From assembly GCF_002210345.1 (NCBI RefSeq), contig NZ_MWQI01000001.1, positions 248,001-312,000 of the forward strand: a DNA stretch of 64,000 nucleotides, written 5' to 3'. Under the pieces are notes generated by a model. It had not been told where the DNA came from. It saw only the letters and a program-made list of their open reading frames with translations, and made no database searches. The DNA comes from Fibrobacter sp. UWB4 (GTDB taxonomy: Bacteria; Fibrobacterota; Fibrobacteria; Fibrobacterales; Fibrobacteraceae). Shown piece after piece: positions 25,433-33,529 of the stretch. The stretch's first letter is position 1; each line of letters begins with the position of its first letter. The translations under genes and the position numbers were made by a program.

Positions 25433-26953
25433 ATGAAAGTCCTTTTAGATACAAATATCGTGATTCATCGCGAAAATGTGAAGGTGACGAATCCGTCGAT
25501 TGGGCTTTTGTTTTATTGGCTTGATAAACTGCATTACGAAAAGTGCATTCATCCGTGGTCTCTTGAAGAGTTAAAGGGCTATAAGGACAAAAATATGCAG
25601 GAACTTTATGAAACGAAGTTGCCTGCGTATACAATCTTGAAATCGGTCTCTGTTCCCCAAGAAGTTTTTTTGGCGAAAATGCCGAAAGAAGAATCATCGA
25701 ACGACAAAATTGACCATCAGCTGCTATGCGAGGTCTTCAATAATCGCGTAGATTTGCTGATTACAGAAGACAAAAAACTTCGAGAAAAGGCCCGCAAGCT
25801 CGGCATTGGGCAGAAAGTCTATTCGATTAATGAATTCGTTTCAGAAAAAACCGAAGAATATCCCGAATTAATCAGCTACAAGATGCTCTCCGTCAAAAAG
25901 GAGCTTTTTGGCGACATTGATTTGAATGACGTATTCTTTGACAGCCTTAAAGAGGCTTATCCTGATTTTGTTCCCTGGTTCAACAAGAAAAGCGAAGAAG
26001 AGGCCTACGTTTGTCGTACCGATGAGGGGGTTATAAAGGGGGTCCTGTACATCAAAACAGAAGATCAGTCCGAAAACTACTCAAGTATTGAGCCGAGTTT
26101 TTTGCCAAAGAAAAGACTGAAAATCGGAACATTCAAAGTTGATGTTTCCGGATTTAGACTTGGAGAACGCTTCATAAAGATTATTTTCGACAATGCTCTT
26201 TACCGAAAAGTAGATGAGATTTACGTTACTTTTTTTGAGGATAGTCCGAAATTGGAGGCTCTGAAGGGTTTGTTGGAAACATGGGGCTTTGTGCGGCATG
26301 GCATAAAACACTCCTATGGGAAAGAAGAGGCTGTATTCGTCAAGAAATTGAACGCATTTAACCCTGAATTGTCAGCAAAGAATAATTTCCCAAACATTCT
26401 GTTCGACAAGCAGAAATTTATTCTTCCGATAATGGCGAAATACCATACTTCATTGTTGCCGGATTCTATCCTGAAAACAGAAAAGCAAATTGACTTTATG
26501 GGCAAAGACGCCCAGAAATACGCTTTGCAGAAAGTCTATATTTCGTGGTCGCCGGAGCGGAATATCAATCCCGGTGATTTGGTTCTGTTCTACAGAATGG
26601 GTGAAGATGGCTCCAATAAGAAATACACGTCGGTCTTGACAACTTTAGGGATGGTCGACCGAATTCATTATGGATTCAATAATAAAGAAGACTTCTTGAA
26701 GCAATGCCAAAATAGAAGTGTGTTTTCAAAAGATGATCTTGATTATTTTTGGAACCGGCATCGGGCCAATTTGATGGTTTTGAAATTTGTTTTTGTAAAA
26801 AGCCTGAAGAAACGCCTGACTTTGGATTATTTGCATCGACTTGGCGTGGTCGAACCTCCTAATGGACCGCGTCCATTTATGCGAATATCTGATGAGGTTT
26901 TCAAACAGATTCTCTCGGATTCGAATACAAATGTTAAATTTGTGGATGGTTAA
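25433..26953 (+). CDS. PIN nuclease - GNAT-like - EVE/PUA-like fusion protein
   Basis: A 506-residue three-part protein. Residues 1-135 are a PIN-domain RNase: KVLLDTNIVIH with Asp6, then conserved acidic residues in DKIDHQLL and LITEDKKL. Residues about 215-310 look like a GNAT acyltransferase fold ending in LLETWGFVRHGIKHSY. Residues about 330-500 resemble an EVE/PUA-like base-binding domain (VYISWSPERNINPGDLVLFY ... GMVDRIHYG). PIN cuts RNA; EVE/PUA-like domains read modified bases; GNAT transfers acyl groups. This suggests RNA modification sensing coupled to cleavage, as inference. The ASCH gene begins 3 bases downstream. An AGGAG site supports the start. Confidence 0.75.
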   Translation: MKVLLDTNIVIHRENVKVTNPSIGLLFYWLDKLHYEKCIHPWSLEELKGYKDKNMQELYETKLPAYTILKSVSVPQEVFLAKMPKEESSNDKIDHQLLCEVFNNRVDLLITEDKKLREKARKLGIGQKVYSINEFVSEKTEEYPELISYKMLSVKKELFGDIDLNDVFFDSLKEAYPDFVPWFNKKSEEEAYVCRTDEGVIKGVLYIKTEDQSENYSSIEPSFLPKKRLKIGTFKVDVSGFRLGERFIKIIFDNALYRKVDEIYVTFFEDSPKLEALKGLLETWGFVRHGIKHSYGKEEAVFVKKLNAFNPELSAKNNFPNILFDKQKFILPIMAKYHTSLLPDSILKTEKQIDFMGKDAQKYALQKVYISWSPERNINPGDLVLFYRMGEDGSNKKYTSVLTTLGMVDRIHYGFNNKEDFLKQCQNRSVFSKDDLDYFWNRHRANLMVLKFVFVKSLKKRLTLDYLHRLGVVEPPNGPRPFMRISDEVFKQILSDSNTNVKFVDG

Positions 26954-26955
26954 AC

Positions 26956-27330
26956 ATGTGTACGATTCTTCTTTCCATTAAACCCGAATACACCAACCGG
27001 ATTCTCGAAGGTTCAAAAAAATTTGAGTTCCGCAGAAGCGTCGCCAAAAGAAAGGTGGACCGCATTCTGATTTATTCAACCGCTCCAGAAATGAAAGTGG
27101 TTGCGATGGTCGAAGTTATTGGTGTCATAAAGGATTCCCCAAAGAAACTTTGGGAGAAGACTCGAACTCATGCAGGAATTTCTCGCCCGAAATTCATGGA
27201 TTACTACGCCAACCGGTCGGTGGCATATGCTTACCAATTGGGCGAACTGCAGAAATTTGATACGCCTAAGACGCTTGCAGAATACGGCATTTCTGCAGCC
27301 CCGCAGTCTTTCGTGTATATTGAAAAATAA
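26956..27330 (+). CDS. ASCH-domain protein
   Basis: A 124-residue single-domain PUA-like protein. LLSIKPEYTNRILEGSKKFE followed by FRRSVAK is the ASCH signature strand and loop with conserved Lys and Glu, and ILIYSTAPEMKVVAMVEV follows. ASCH domains bind RNA or nucleosides; one E. coli member (YqfB) hydrolyses N4-acetylcytidine, but this sequence is not close enough to claim that. The 3-base spacing from the PIN-GNAT-EVE gene shows a two-gene operon; it may be an immunity or cofactor protein for it. A strong hairpin follows. Confidence 0.8.
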   Translation: MCTILLSIKPEYTNRILEGSKKFEFRRSVAKRKVDRILIYSTAPEMKVVAMVEVIGVIKDSPKKLWEKTRTHAGISRPKFMDYYANRSVAYAYQLGELQKFDTPKTLAEYGISAAPQSFVYIEK

Positions 27331-27338
27331 ATTCTCAG

Positions 27339-27371
27339 TTTTACTGTGACATTTTTTATGTCACAGTAAAA
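27339..27371 (+). terminator. Perfect palindrome ending the defence operon
   Basis: TTTTACTGTGACAT and ATGTCACAGTAAAA form a 14-bp stem around a short T-rich loop, 9 bases after the ASCH stop. It may act as a two-way terminator or as a protein-binding operator. Confidence 0.55.
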
Positions 27372-27518
27372 TAGACGCTGAAGAAAATCTCTGTAAATAT
27401 ATATATATGTTGGGATAAAAATGCCTTTCCCAAATCCGTAATCTCCATTACTCTCAATTTTAGGAAAATGGTATTTTAAAAGAGCCTTCACGACCTCCAA
27501 AAATTAAGGAATTTGCCA

Positions 27519-27707
27519 ATGCTTCAAAAATTATGGAATAAATGCCAAAAATGCGGCTGCGATAAAGCCGAAAGCTCCGAAAAACTTTGCGAATCGTGCA
27601 AAGAAAAACGTCGCGAATTTTGGAGCGATATCAAGAAGATTGTGGGCGTTGGCGGTGCCGCCTTTCTAGTGCTCATCGTGGGCGGCAAATTAACGAAGAA
27701 TAAATGA
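27519..27707 (+). CDS. Small zinc-ribbon membrane protein
   Basis: A 62-residue protein, MLQKLWNKCQKCGCDKAESS at the start, with CQKCGC and CESC Cys pairs (four-Cys zinc-ribbon pattern) in residues 9-33 and one membrane helix at about 44-58 (VGVGGAAFLVLIVGG). I chose ATG 27519 because AAGGA lies 8 bases upstream; an upstream TTG would add two residues. Function unknown. It stands alone between the defence island and the secreted protein gene; the real status as a gene rests on the ribosome site and the coherent domain layout. Confidence 0.6.
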   Translation: MLQKLWNKCQKCGCDKAESSEKLCESCKEKRREFWSDIKKIVGVGGAAFLVLIVGGKLTKNK

Positions 27708-27815
27708 ATGCTTAGTTGTAGATACAAATTGTATCATAAATGATTCATTTGAATGGCGAAAATCGCAATTTGGCTGTGATTTTGTTTGTGAGGGCTGTGT
27801 GAGAAAATTATATGC

Positions 27816-27844
27816 TTGACAGAGGCGTTTTCTAAAGTTAAATT
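27816..27844 (+). promoter_or_regulatory. Sigma-70-type promoter of the secreted two-module protein
   Basis: TTGACA at 27816-27821, 17-base spacer, TAAATT at 27839-27844. The ATG at 27870 follows with GGAGG in the leader. Confidence 0.75.
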
Positions 27845-27869
27845 ACTTTCTAACAAACTTGGAGGAACG

Positions 27870-29372
27870 ATGGATAAGAAAATCCTATTTACGGTGTGTG
27901 CAACGGCAGCTATGGCTTCTGCACAGTCAACTGCAAACATTGACGATTTTGAAGATGGCAACGGCTTGGCCAAGACTGGCAAGGACGATGCCTGGTATGC
28001 CTACAACGACAAGAACGACCAGGGGGCTTCGACTTACTCGAATGTTGAAGATCAATATGGCCTTGTTGTCGTGTTGGAAGAGGCCGCTGCGGATGGCTCA
28101 AAATATGGGGCCGGCTTGACGGGTATTAAGCTTGTTCAGGGAGACAATCCTTATGATCCTTATGTTGTTCTTGGCCTGAATGTCGCTGGCGGTCTTTCTG
28201 GCTGTACCACGATCTCTTACAAGTACAAGGGTGCTGGCCATAATTTGAAGGCTGTGATGGATGGCGACGAAACGGGTGCATTGACCGAATACAACAGGCA
28301 TTCAAAGGCTCTTGCTGGCAGTACGGCTTGGAAAACGGCTTCGGTTCCTGTATCGCAGCTTGCTCAGGATAAGGGCTGGGGTACCACAGTCGCTTTGAAA
28401 ATGGCTGATGTTGTGCAGCTCGCTTGGGAAGTCAAGGGAGAGGCTACTTCGAACTACCTCTACATTGATGATGTGAACTGTGCAGGTTATGCTGGTGGTT
28501 CTTCCTCGAATCCTGGTGGCGGTACTACGAATCCTCCGGCAGGTACGACGGCTACGATTGACGACTTTGACGATGGTAACACGACTGCGGAAAGTCTCGG
28601 CAAGAAGGCTTACTGGTACTTGTACTCTGCGGGTGGATCTTTCACCAATACGCAGGGAACGGACAAATCCTGGGATATGATCGCTACGGATGGCTCAAAT
28701 TCCTATGCTGCAATGACTGGCATTTCTGGTATTACTCCGGGTGACACGACTTATCCGTCTGTCGGTATGGAAATTGCCTTTGATGAAGGTATTCTTGCTA
28801 ATTGCACTGCAGTGCGGTATGATTACAAGGGTTCTGGTCACCATCTCCGCGCTTCTGTGGCTGGTGTCAAGGCCAATGCTGGTTATGAACACGTTGCTCC
28901 GGACCAGAATGCCGCTTCTGCTTGGAAGACGGTGACGGTTTCTACCATGTCTCAGCCTGAATGGGTTGCCGAGGTGGCTCCGGGCAGCATCAAGGCTTTC
29001 TCCTGGGCTGCTGTTTCCAAGTTGACCTGGGTGGTTGATGAAAAACTCTCTGCTGCTAATCTCGGAACTGAACTTGCAATTGACAATGTCAAGTGCGTAG
29101 GAACTCTTCCGTCTGTTGGCATCGCTGCAGCCAAGGTTGCTAAGGCTTTCAACGCATCTCTCCAGGGCAATGCCTTGCACATGACTATTGCCAAGGCCGG
29201 TATTGTAAAGGTTCAGGTTTTTGACATGATGGGCCATGCTGTTGAAAATCATAGCGAAAAAATGGCTGCTGGCAGCTTCGTGCATACATTCGGTGCGATG
29301 CCTAGCGGTTCTTATGTGGTTCGTGTGCAGCAGGGTTCTGCGGTCAAGACCATGAAGATGCAGGTCAAGTAA
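27870..29372 (+). CDS. Secreted protein with two carbohydrate-binding-like modules and a type IX sorting domain
   Basis: A 500-residue protein with signal peptide (KKILFTVCATAAMASAQ). Two related beta-sandwich-like modules begin with IDDFEDGN (about residue 24) and IDDFDDGN (about 232), each about 185 residues and containing YKYKGAGH or YDYKGSGH; they are separated by a Ser/Gly/Pro/Thr linker. They recall CBM11/CIA30-like folds of Fibrobacter glycan-binding proteins. The last 75 residues (VKVQVFDMMGHAVENHSEKM onward) match the C-terminal sorting domain of type IX secretion. Probable role: surface glycan binding; no catalytic residues identified. Start fixed by GGAGG before ATG 27870. Own promoter and terminator. 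Confidence 0.8.
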   Translation: MDKKILFTVCATAAMASAQSTANIDDFEDGNGLAKTGKDDAWYAYNDKNDQGASTYSNVEDQYGLVVVLEEAAADGSKYGAGLTGIKLVQGDNPYDPYVVLGLNVAGGLSGCTTISYKYKGAGHNLKAVMDGDETGALTEYNRHSKALAGSTAWKTASVPVSQLAQDKGWGTTVALKMADVVQLAWEVKGEATSNYLYIDDVNCAGYAGGSSSNPGGGTTNPPAGTTATIDDFDDGNTTAESLGKKAYWYLYSAGGSFTNTQGTDKSWDMIATDGSNSYAAMTGISGITPGDTTYPSVGMEIAFDEGILANCTAVRYDYKGSGHHLRASVAGVKANAGYEHVAPDQNAASAWKTVTVSTMSQPEWVAEVAPGSIKAFSWAAVSKLTWVVDEKLSAANLGTELAIDNVKCVGTLPSVGIAAAKVAKAFNASLQGNALHMTIAKAGIVKVQVFDMMGHAVENHSEKMAAGSFVHTFGAMPSGSYVVRVQQGSAVKTMKMQVK

Positions 29373-29399
29373 AAGTTCCTGTAAACGATTAAAAATTTT

Positions 29400-29431
29400 G
29401 CCTCGGTTCGAAATGAGCCGGGGCTTTTTTG
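29400..29431 (+). terminator. Terminator of the two-module secreted protein gene
   Basis: GCCTCGG, loop, CCGGGGC, then seven T. Confidence 0.8.
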
Positions 29432-29432
29432 T

Positions 29433-29461
29433 AAAAAAAAACACCGGATTTCTCCGGTGCC
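29433..29461 (-). terminator. Terminator of rubrerythrin
   Basis: On the minus strand CACCGG, loop AGAAAT, CCGGTG, then nine T. It lies back to back with the plus-strand terminator. Confidence 0.7.
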
Positions 29462-29541
29462 TGTTCAATGAATTTTAGTCTAGACGAGCGGCGCGGTGTC
29501 TTGTTGTAACATCCCGCGCTTCTTGTCGCGACTCTCGGCTC

Positions 29542-30081
29542 TTAGTAGTTTTCTTCGTGAACTTCGAAGTAGGCTTGCGGGTGGGCGCAGACGGGGCAGA
29601 CTTCCGGGGCCTTCGTGCCGACCACGATGTGTCCGCAGTTGCGGCATTCCCAAACCTTGACTTCGCTCTTTTCGAAGACCTTGGCCGTTTCCACGTTCTT
29701 GAGGAGGGCGCGGTAGCGTTCTTCGTGCTTCTTTTCGATGGCGGCGACCATGCGGAACTTCTTGGCGAGCGCGGTGAAGCCTTCTTCTTCAGCGGTCTTC
29801 GCGAAACCTTCGTACATGTCGGTCCATTCGTAGTTTTCGCCTTCGGCGGCGGCCTTCAGGTTCTGGGCGGTGTCGCCGATGCCTTCGAGTTCCTTGAACC
29901 AGAGCTTGGCGTGTTCCTTTTCGTTGTCAGCGGTTTTCTGGAACAAAGCGGCAATCTGTTCAAAGCCGTCCTTTTTGGCGCGGCTTGCAAAGTAGGTGTA
30001 CTTGTTGCGGGCCTGGGATTCGCCTGCGAAAGCGGCTTCCAAATTCTTTTCGGTCTGGGTACCTGCGTATTTATTTGCCAT
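29542..30081 (-). CDS. rbr: Rubrerythrin
   Basis: A 179-residue cytoplasmic non-haem iron peroxidase that protects anaerobes by reducing hydrogen peroxide. The N-terminal four-helix domain has the di-iron ligands in [18 protein letters not shown] and, later, [11 protein letters not shown] and IEKKHEERY (paired E-x-x-H motifs). The C-terminal rubredoxin domain has CRNCGH and CPVCAHP binding one Fe. Length is normal. Start supported by GAGGAAG. Single gene with its own terminator; fits a strict anaerobe. Confidence 0.95.
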   Translation of the reverse strand: MANKYAGTQTEKNLEAAFAGESQARNKYTYFASRAKKDGFEQIAALFQKTADNEKEHAKLWFKELEGIGDTAQNLKAAAEGENYEWTDMYEGFAKTAEEEGFTALAKKFRMVAAIEKKHEERYRALLKNVETAKVFEKSEVKVWECRNCGHIVVGTKAPEVCPVCAHPQAYFEVHEENY

Positions 30082-30201
30082 AATAACTTCCTCATTGATA
30101 GGTTTATTTTAATATACCTCATTTTGCGCCTGTGAGGAAACTTTTGTGACACATTTTTGTAATAAGTTGGAGTAATTGGGTTATTGGATCTGCTCATTCT
30201 T

Positions 30202-30292
30202 GTCATCCTGAGCGGAGTGTAACGGTGCCGATATATGAAACTTGGCACTTTAGTGCCTTAGTTGAATTAGGTTCGGAGGAGCAGGATCCAGT
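30202..30292 (+). repeat. Long-form palindromic element, copy 2
   Basis: Same layout as 9731-9816, with GATATATGAAACT, GGCACTTTAGTGCC and TTAGTTGAATTAGGTTCG shared almost base for base. Only the segment next to the left arm differs. Confidence 0.8.
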
Positions 30293-30456
30293 GACTTTTT
30301 TATTAATGATACATTGTGTATCTTTTAGATTTTAAAATTGAAAAATATTTATATAAATATCTAAAAATTTGCAATTTTCTTTGATTTTGTATCATTTTGA
30401 ATATTGCATGCAGTTCGCTAAAAACTTAAATTTATACATGTAAGAACGGTTGTTCT

Positions 30457-30520
30457 AACCAATGACCATTGACTAATAACTAATGACTAATGACTAATGA
30501 CTAATGACTAATGACTACTT
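30457..30520 (+). repeat. 7-bp tandem repeat array (ACTAATG)
   Basis: ACTAATG repeated about five times exactly, preceded by degenerate units, ending at the ATG of the TIGR02147 gene. No separate Shine-Dalgarno; the array itself is the leader. Confidence 0.85.
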
Positions 30521-31354
30521 ATGAAACCGATAACAGAATATAAGGATTACCGCCTGTACATGCAGGACTTTTACGAAGAGCGTAAAAGGACGAGCGCATT
30601 TTCGTGGCGTGAGTTTTCCAAGCTGGCTGGCTTCAAGTCGCCGGTTTACCTAAAGCTTGTTTGCGAAGGCAAGAGCAGCTTGAGTCTTGTCAAGATGGAA
30701 CAGGTCGCACATGCGATGGGGCTTGTGGGGCACGAGTTTGCTTACTTCACGCAAATGGTCAAGTTCGGCAATGCAATGAAGGACTCCGTGAAAAAAGAGG
30801 CGCTTCTTGAAATGCAGAAGATTGCTCACGAGCATCAAGTGCGCGTTGTCGATGCGGAATCTTTTGAATTCTATGAATCGTGGAAAAATCCGACGATTCG
30901 CGAACTCGCTCCGATGATGCCTGGAAAGCGCCCGCTCGAAATGGCGAAAACTTGCCATCAGGTGATTTCGGCAGAACAGGTACGTGACTCGCTGGCATTC
31001 CTGGTGCAGACGGGATTTCTCAAGCGTGAGGCAGAGCATACTTATGTGCAGACTGAAAAAACGGTGATTGGAACAAAGGAATCTTTGCCGATTGCAGTTC
31101 GTGGCATGCACAAAGAAATGGCATCGCTTGCGAGAACGGCTATAGATAAGTTCCCAATCGAAGAACGTCATTTCACGGGGGCTACGCTTGGGCTTTGCGA
31201 AGAAGCCTACGCCCGCATTTCGCAGGAACTAGACGCGTTTGTACGCAAGGTGGCAAACATCGCTGCTGAATATGAAAACATCAACCAAGTTTATCGACTG
31301 AATCTTCAGTTGTTCCCTTTAACAAAAAAGGTTGAGGAGGAATCTTATGAATAA
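30521..31354 (+). CDS. TIGR02147 family regulator-like protein
   Basis: A 277-residue protein of the TIGR02147/DUF4423 type, a family rich in Fibrobacter and Bdellovibrio. The N-terminus (EYKDYRLYMQDFYEERKR, then FSWREFSKLAGFKSPVYLK) looks like a helix-turn-helix DNA-binding region; the rest is helical. A regulatory role is inferred from this and from genomic habit: such genes usually precede a lipoprotein gene. Here the lipoprotein start overlaps its stop by 8 bases, so they form one unit. Translation starts at the end of a 7-bp repeat array with no Shine-Dalgarno, an unusual leader that could vary in length. Confidence 0.8.
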   Translation: MKPITEYKDYRLYMQDFYEERKRTSAFSWREFSKLAGFKSPVYLKLVCEGKSSLSLVKMEQVAHAMGLVGHEFAYFTQMVKFGNAMKDSVKKEALLEMQKIAHEHQVRVVDAESFEFYESWKNPTIRELAPMMPGKRPLEMAKTCHQVISAEQVRDSLAFLVQTGFLKREAEHTYVQTEKTVIGTKESLPIAVRGMHKEMASLARTAIDKFPIEERHFTGATLGLCEEAYARISQELDAFVRKVANIAAEYENINQVYRLNLQLFPLTKKVEEESYE

Positions 31355-32753
31355 CGTAATTAAATTCACTATGGCTGCGGGAGTTCTCGCTTTAATGGGT
31401 TGCACCGACAACAATGTCAGTGGTGCTGCGATTGAAAGCAACGCCATTGCAGAAAATAGTAGTTCATCAGTTGCGAATAACAGTAGCGCTTCGATGAATG
31501 TGCCTGTTCGAATTGCTTTCTCGACCAAGGCAACAGAGGTAATGAATGTTGACAATGCCGATATTTCTGTCTATGGCGAAGAAAACGGCGCTGAAGCGGG
31601 TTGCACGGCTGATGGAAAATCTTTTGAGGCAAAACTCAAGGTGAATGATGGCCTTGTTGAAAACTCCATAGAAATGAAAAACTTTGGAAGCTCTTGTGAT
31701 AGCGTGCTTGCGGAATTTGTCGCATCGTGCCAATCCAGGGCGCTTGTTTTCAATGGTAGTAATAACAAAGAATCCTGTGATGAACATGGTAATGTGATTG
31801 CCTATTGCGTTGATGATAGAGCTGTTGCTATGACTGTGTGTACAGAGACTGTTCCTGGTACTTGCTCGACTAAACCTGCAGAAGCGTCCGTCGATTTCAA
31901 TGAACTCTTCAAGGATTTCTCGAAGTTCTCGGGGAATGTGTGCAACGCTATTTCCAAAGGCGCTAGCTCAACGACGGGGCGTTTTACAACTCCGTCTTCG
32001 ACATCTCGCGATATGTCTAGTTCAAGTACGGGAAATAAGCCGACGAGTAGTTTCGTTGATCCCAATATTAAATGCTTGGAAGAAACAGGGAAAAAGTGCA
32101 ATGAATTGGAGGTGAAGCCCGTGGATCCGCGTCAGGAATTACCGTCTTATTCCGCCATTGGTGTAGATACGAATTCCAATCGTTCCTTTGTCATAAAGCC
32201 GAATGTTGAAACTTTGAATGTGTCTGATGCAGAACGCTCTGTTTTGGATAGCCTTGCGAGAGCTTATCCTCAAAAGACAAAGACTGATGCTATTGATGGC
32301 ATGACGATATTTTTAAGTTACGAAGCCGAATATCGTTTTACGACTGAAAAGGAAATGTTCTATGTTCGTGGCGAAGGAACGGAACGTAGCGAGGTTGATG
32401 TGTATCGCGAAGAAAATGGTGTGAAACGTTCTATGAATGTGCTTCCACAAGATGTATATGGTGGTATGGGTAACATTCCTGTAACGACACTTCAAGTTTC
32501 TGAATCCTTTATAGTTTATATGGTACGTGCTACGCTTGGTTCTTATGCTGGTCAAGTTATAGAAGCTTTCAAAACGGAATGTGAATCTACTCGTGGTTCG
32601 TTTTATGAATATAGTCCGGCATTTAATGCGGATGTGGCAGTAGTGTGTGCCGTCAAGAATTTTTCGGGAATTACGTTTGAAGGAATTCTTGGACAACAGA
32701 AAAACATGTTCAGAAATGCGTATAAAGCTTTTGTGAAGCCCGTTATAGATTGA
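31347..32753 (+). CDS. Lipoprotein of unknown function
   Basis: A 468-residue exported lipoprotein; signal MNNVIKFTMAAGVLALMGC with lipobox LMGC (Cys19). A Ser/Asn-rich stretch follows (about 30-50), then a beta-rich Cys-containing domain (about 50-190), a Ser/Thr linker (about 205-235, with SSSTGNKPTSS), and a mixed C-terminal domain. No enzyme motif recognised. The start is fixed by GAGGA and overlaps the TIGR02147 stop. A layout of this kind is typical of Fibrobacter regulator-lipoprotein pairs. A terminator follows at 32787. Confidence 0.75.
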   Translation: MNNVIKFTMAAGVLALMGCTDNNVSGAAIESNAIAENSSSSVANNSSASMNVPVRIAFSTKATEVMNVDNADISVYGEENGAEAGCTADGKSFEAKLKVNDGLVENSIEMKNFGSSCDSVLAEFVASCQSRALVFNGSNNKESCDEHGNVIAYCVDDRAVAMTVCTETVPGTCSTKPAEASVDFNELFKDFSKFSGNVCNAISKGASSTTGRFTTPSSTSRDMSSSSTGNKPTSSFVDPNIKCLEETGKKCNELEVKPVDPRQELPSYSAIGVDTNSNRSFVIKPNVETLNVSDAERSVLDSLARAYPQKTKTDAIDGMTIFLSYEAEYRFTTEKEMFYVRGEGTERSEVDVYREENGVKRSMNVLPQDVYGGMGNIPVTTLQVSESFIVYMVRATLGSYAGQVIEAFKTECESTRGSFYEYSPAFNADVAVVCAVKNFSGITFEGILGQQKNMFRNAYKAFVKPVID

Positions 32754-32786
32754 CAGTTTGCAATTCCTCTATAATAATTCTAGATT

Positions 32787-32815
32787 GTTCTCCGTATAGT
32801 ACGGAGAACTTTTTT
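32787..32815 (+). terminator. Terminator of the lipoprotein gene
   Basis: GTTCTCCGT, loop, ACGGAGAAC, then six T. Confidence 0.85.
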
Positions 32816-32826
32816 GTATAAATGAA

Positions 32827-33522
32827 AACCACCAGCTAGGCTGGTGGTTCAAAAGAGCCTTCTGGCGTTGCGTCCTCGGATAAAAAGAAATCCCTTGATT
32901 ACTGTTGATATGCGGTCTGCCAACTGCATAACAATAAAATCAAAGGATTTCAAATGAATTATAGAAATAATAACACATTAGCTCATACATCGTGGAACTG
33001 CAAATACCATATTGTGTTTGCTCCTAAATTTAGAAGGAAAGTTTTTTACGGGGAGAAAAAGGTTGAAATCGGGGCAATCCTGAGAAAGCTTTGCGAATGG
33101 AAACAGGTCAATATTTTGGAGGCTGAGGTTTGCCCGGATCACGTTCACATGTTGGTCGAGATTCCACCCAAAGTGAGCGTTTCGGGTTTTGTCGGGTACT
33201 TGAAAGGGAAAAGTAGCCTGATGATCTACGAAAAGTACAAATCACTCCAGTTCAAATACCGTAACAGGGAATTTTGGTGTCGCGGCTACTATGTTGACAC
33301 GACTGGTAAAAATACGGCAAGGATTGCAACGTATATTCAAAATCAGCTGAAGGAAGACCAGTACGGAGAACAGTTGACAATGCTGGGAAAACTATAGCCC
33401 GTTTACGGGCCGCCGGTAAGGAAAACTCGCAAGTGGCAGATCGTGTTACGCGACGTGACGCGTGGCTAGTATCCTAGGGCAGGGCCCGCATATGAAGAAC
33501 CACCGGCTACGCCGGTGGGTTC
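32827..33522 (+). mobile_element. IS200-like insertion sequence
   Basis: About 700 bp. Left-end hairpin AACCACCAGC-TAG-GCTGGTGGTT at 32827-32849, a single tnpA, and right-end hairpin CCACCGGC-TAC-GCCGGTGG at 33501-33518. No tnpB. The end hairpins are the sites bound by IS200/IS605 transposases; exact cleavage points cannot be fixed without an empty site. The right end lies under 15 bases before the cysK ATG. Confidence 0.85.
32954..33397 (+). CDS. tnpA: IS200-family transposase TnpA
   Basis: A 147-residue HUH single-strand transposase. The metal-binding HUH motif is DHVHMLVE near residue 60, and the catalytic Tyr lies in the helix NTARIATYIQNQ near residue 128. Length is standard for IS200/IS605 Y1 transposases and the frame is intact, so it may be active. 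AAAGGA precedes the ATG. As in IS200 elements, long 5' sequence between the left hairpin and the ATG may fold to limit expression. Confidence 0.95.
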   Translation: MNYRNNNTLAHTSWNCKYHIVFAPKFRRKVFYGEKKVEIGAILRKLCEWKQVNILEAEVCPDHVHMLVEIPPKVSVSGFVGYLKGKSSLMIYEKYKSLQFKYRNREFWCRGYYVDTTGKNTARIATYIQNQLKEDQYGEQLTMLGKL

Positions 33523-33529
33523 CTTTTTT

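Larger units (their letters stand above)
30082..30520. other. Intergenic region with long palindromic element and heptamer array
   Basis: No gene. It holds the long-form palindromic element at 30202-30292, an A/T-rich stretch at 30300-30440 that probably contains promoters, and the 7-bp array at 30457-30520. Confidence 0.7.

Noticed and set aside
27816-27869. An upstream start for the two-module secreted protein
   Set aside because: The extra 18 codons overlap a near-consensus promoter; GGAGG and a proper signal peptide fix ATG 27870.
32954-33397. TnpA as the mobilising enzyme of the dispersed palindromic elements
   Set aside because: Its own end hairpins (ACCACCAGC and CCACCGGC types) are unlike the dispersed elements, so no link can be claimed.
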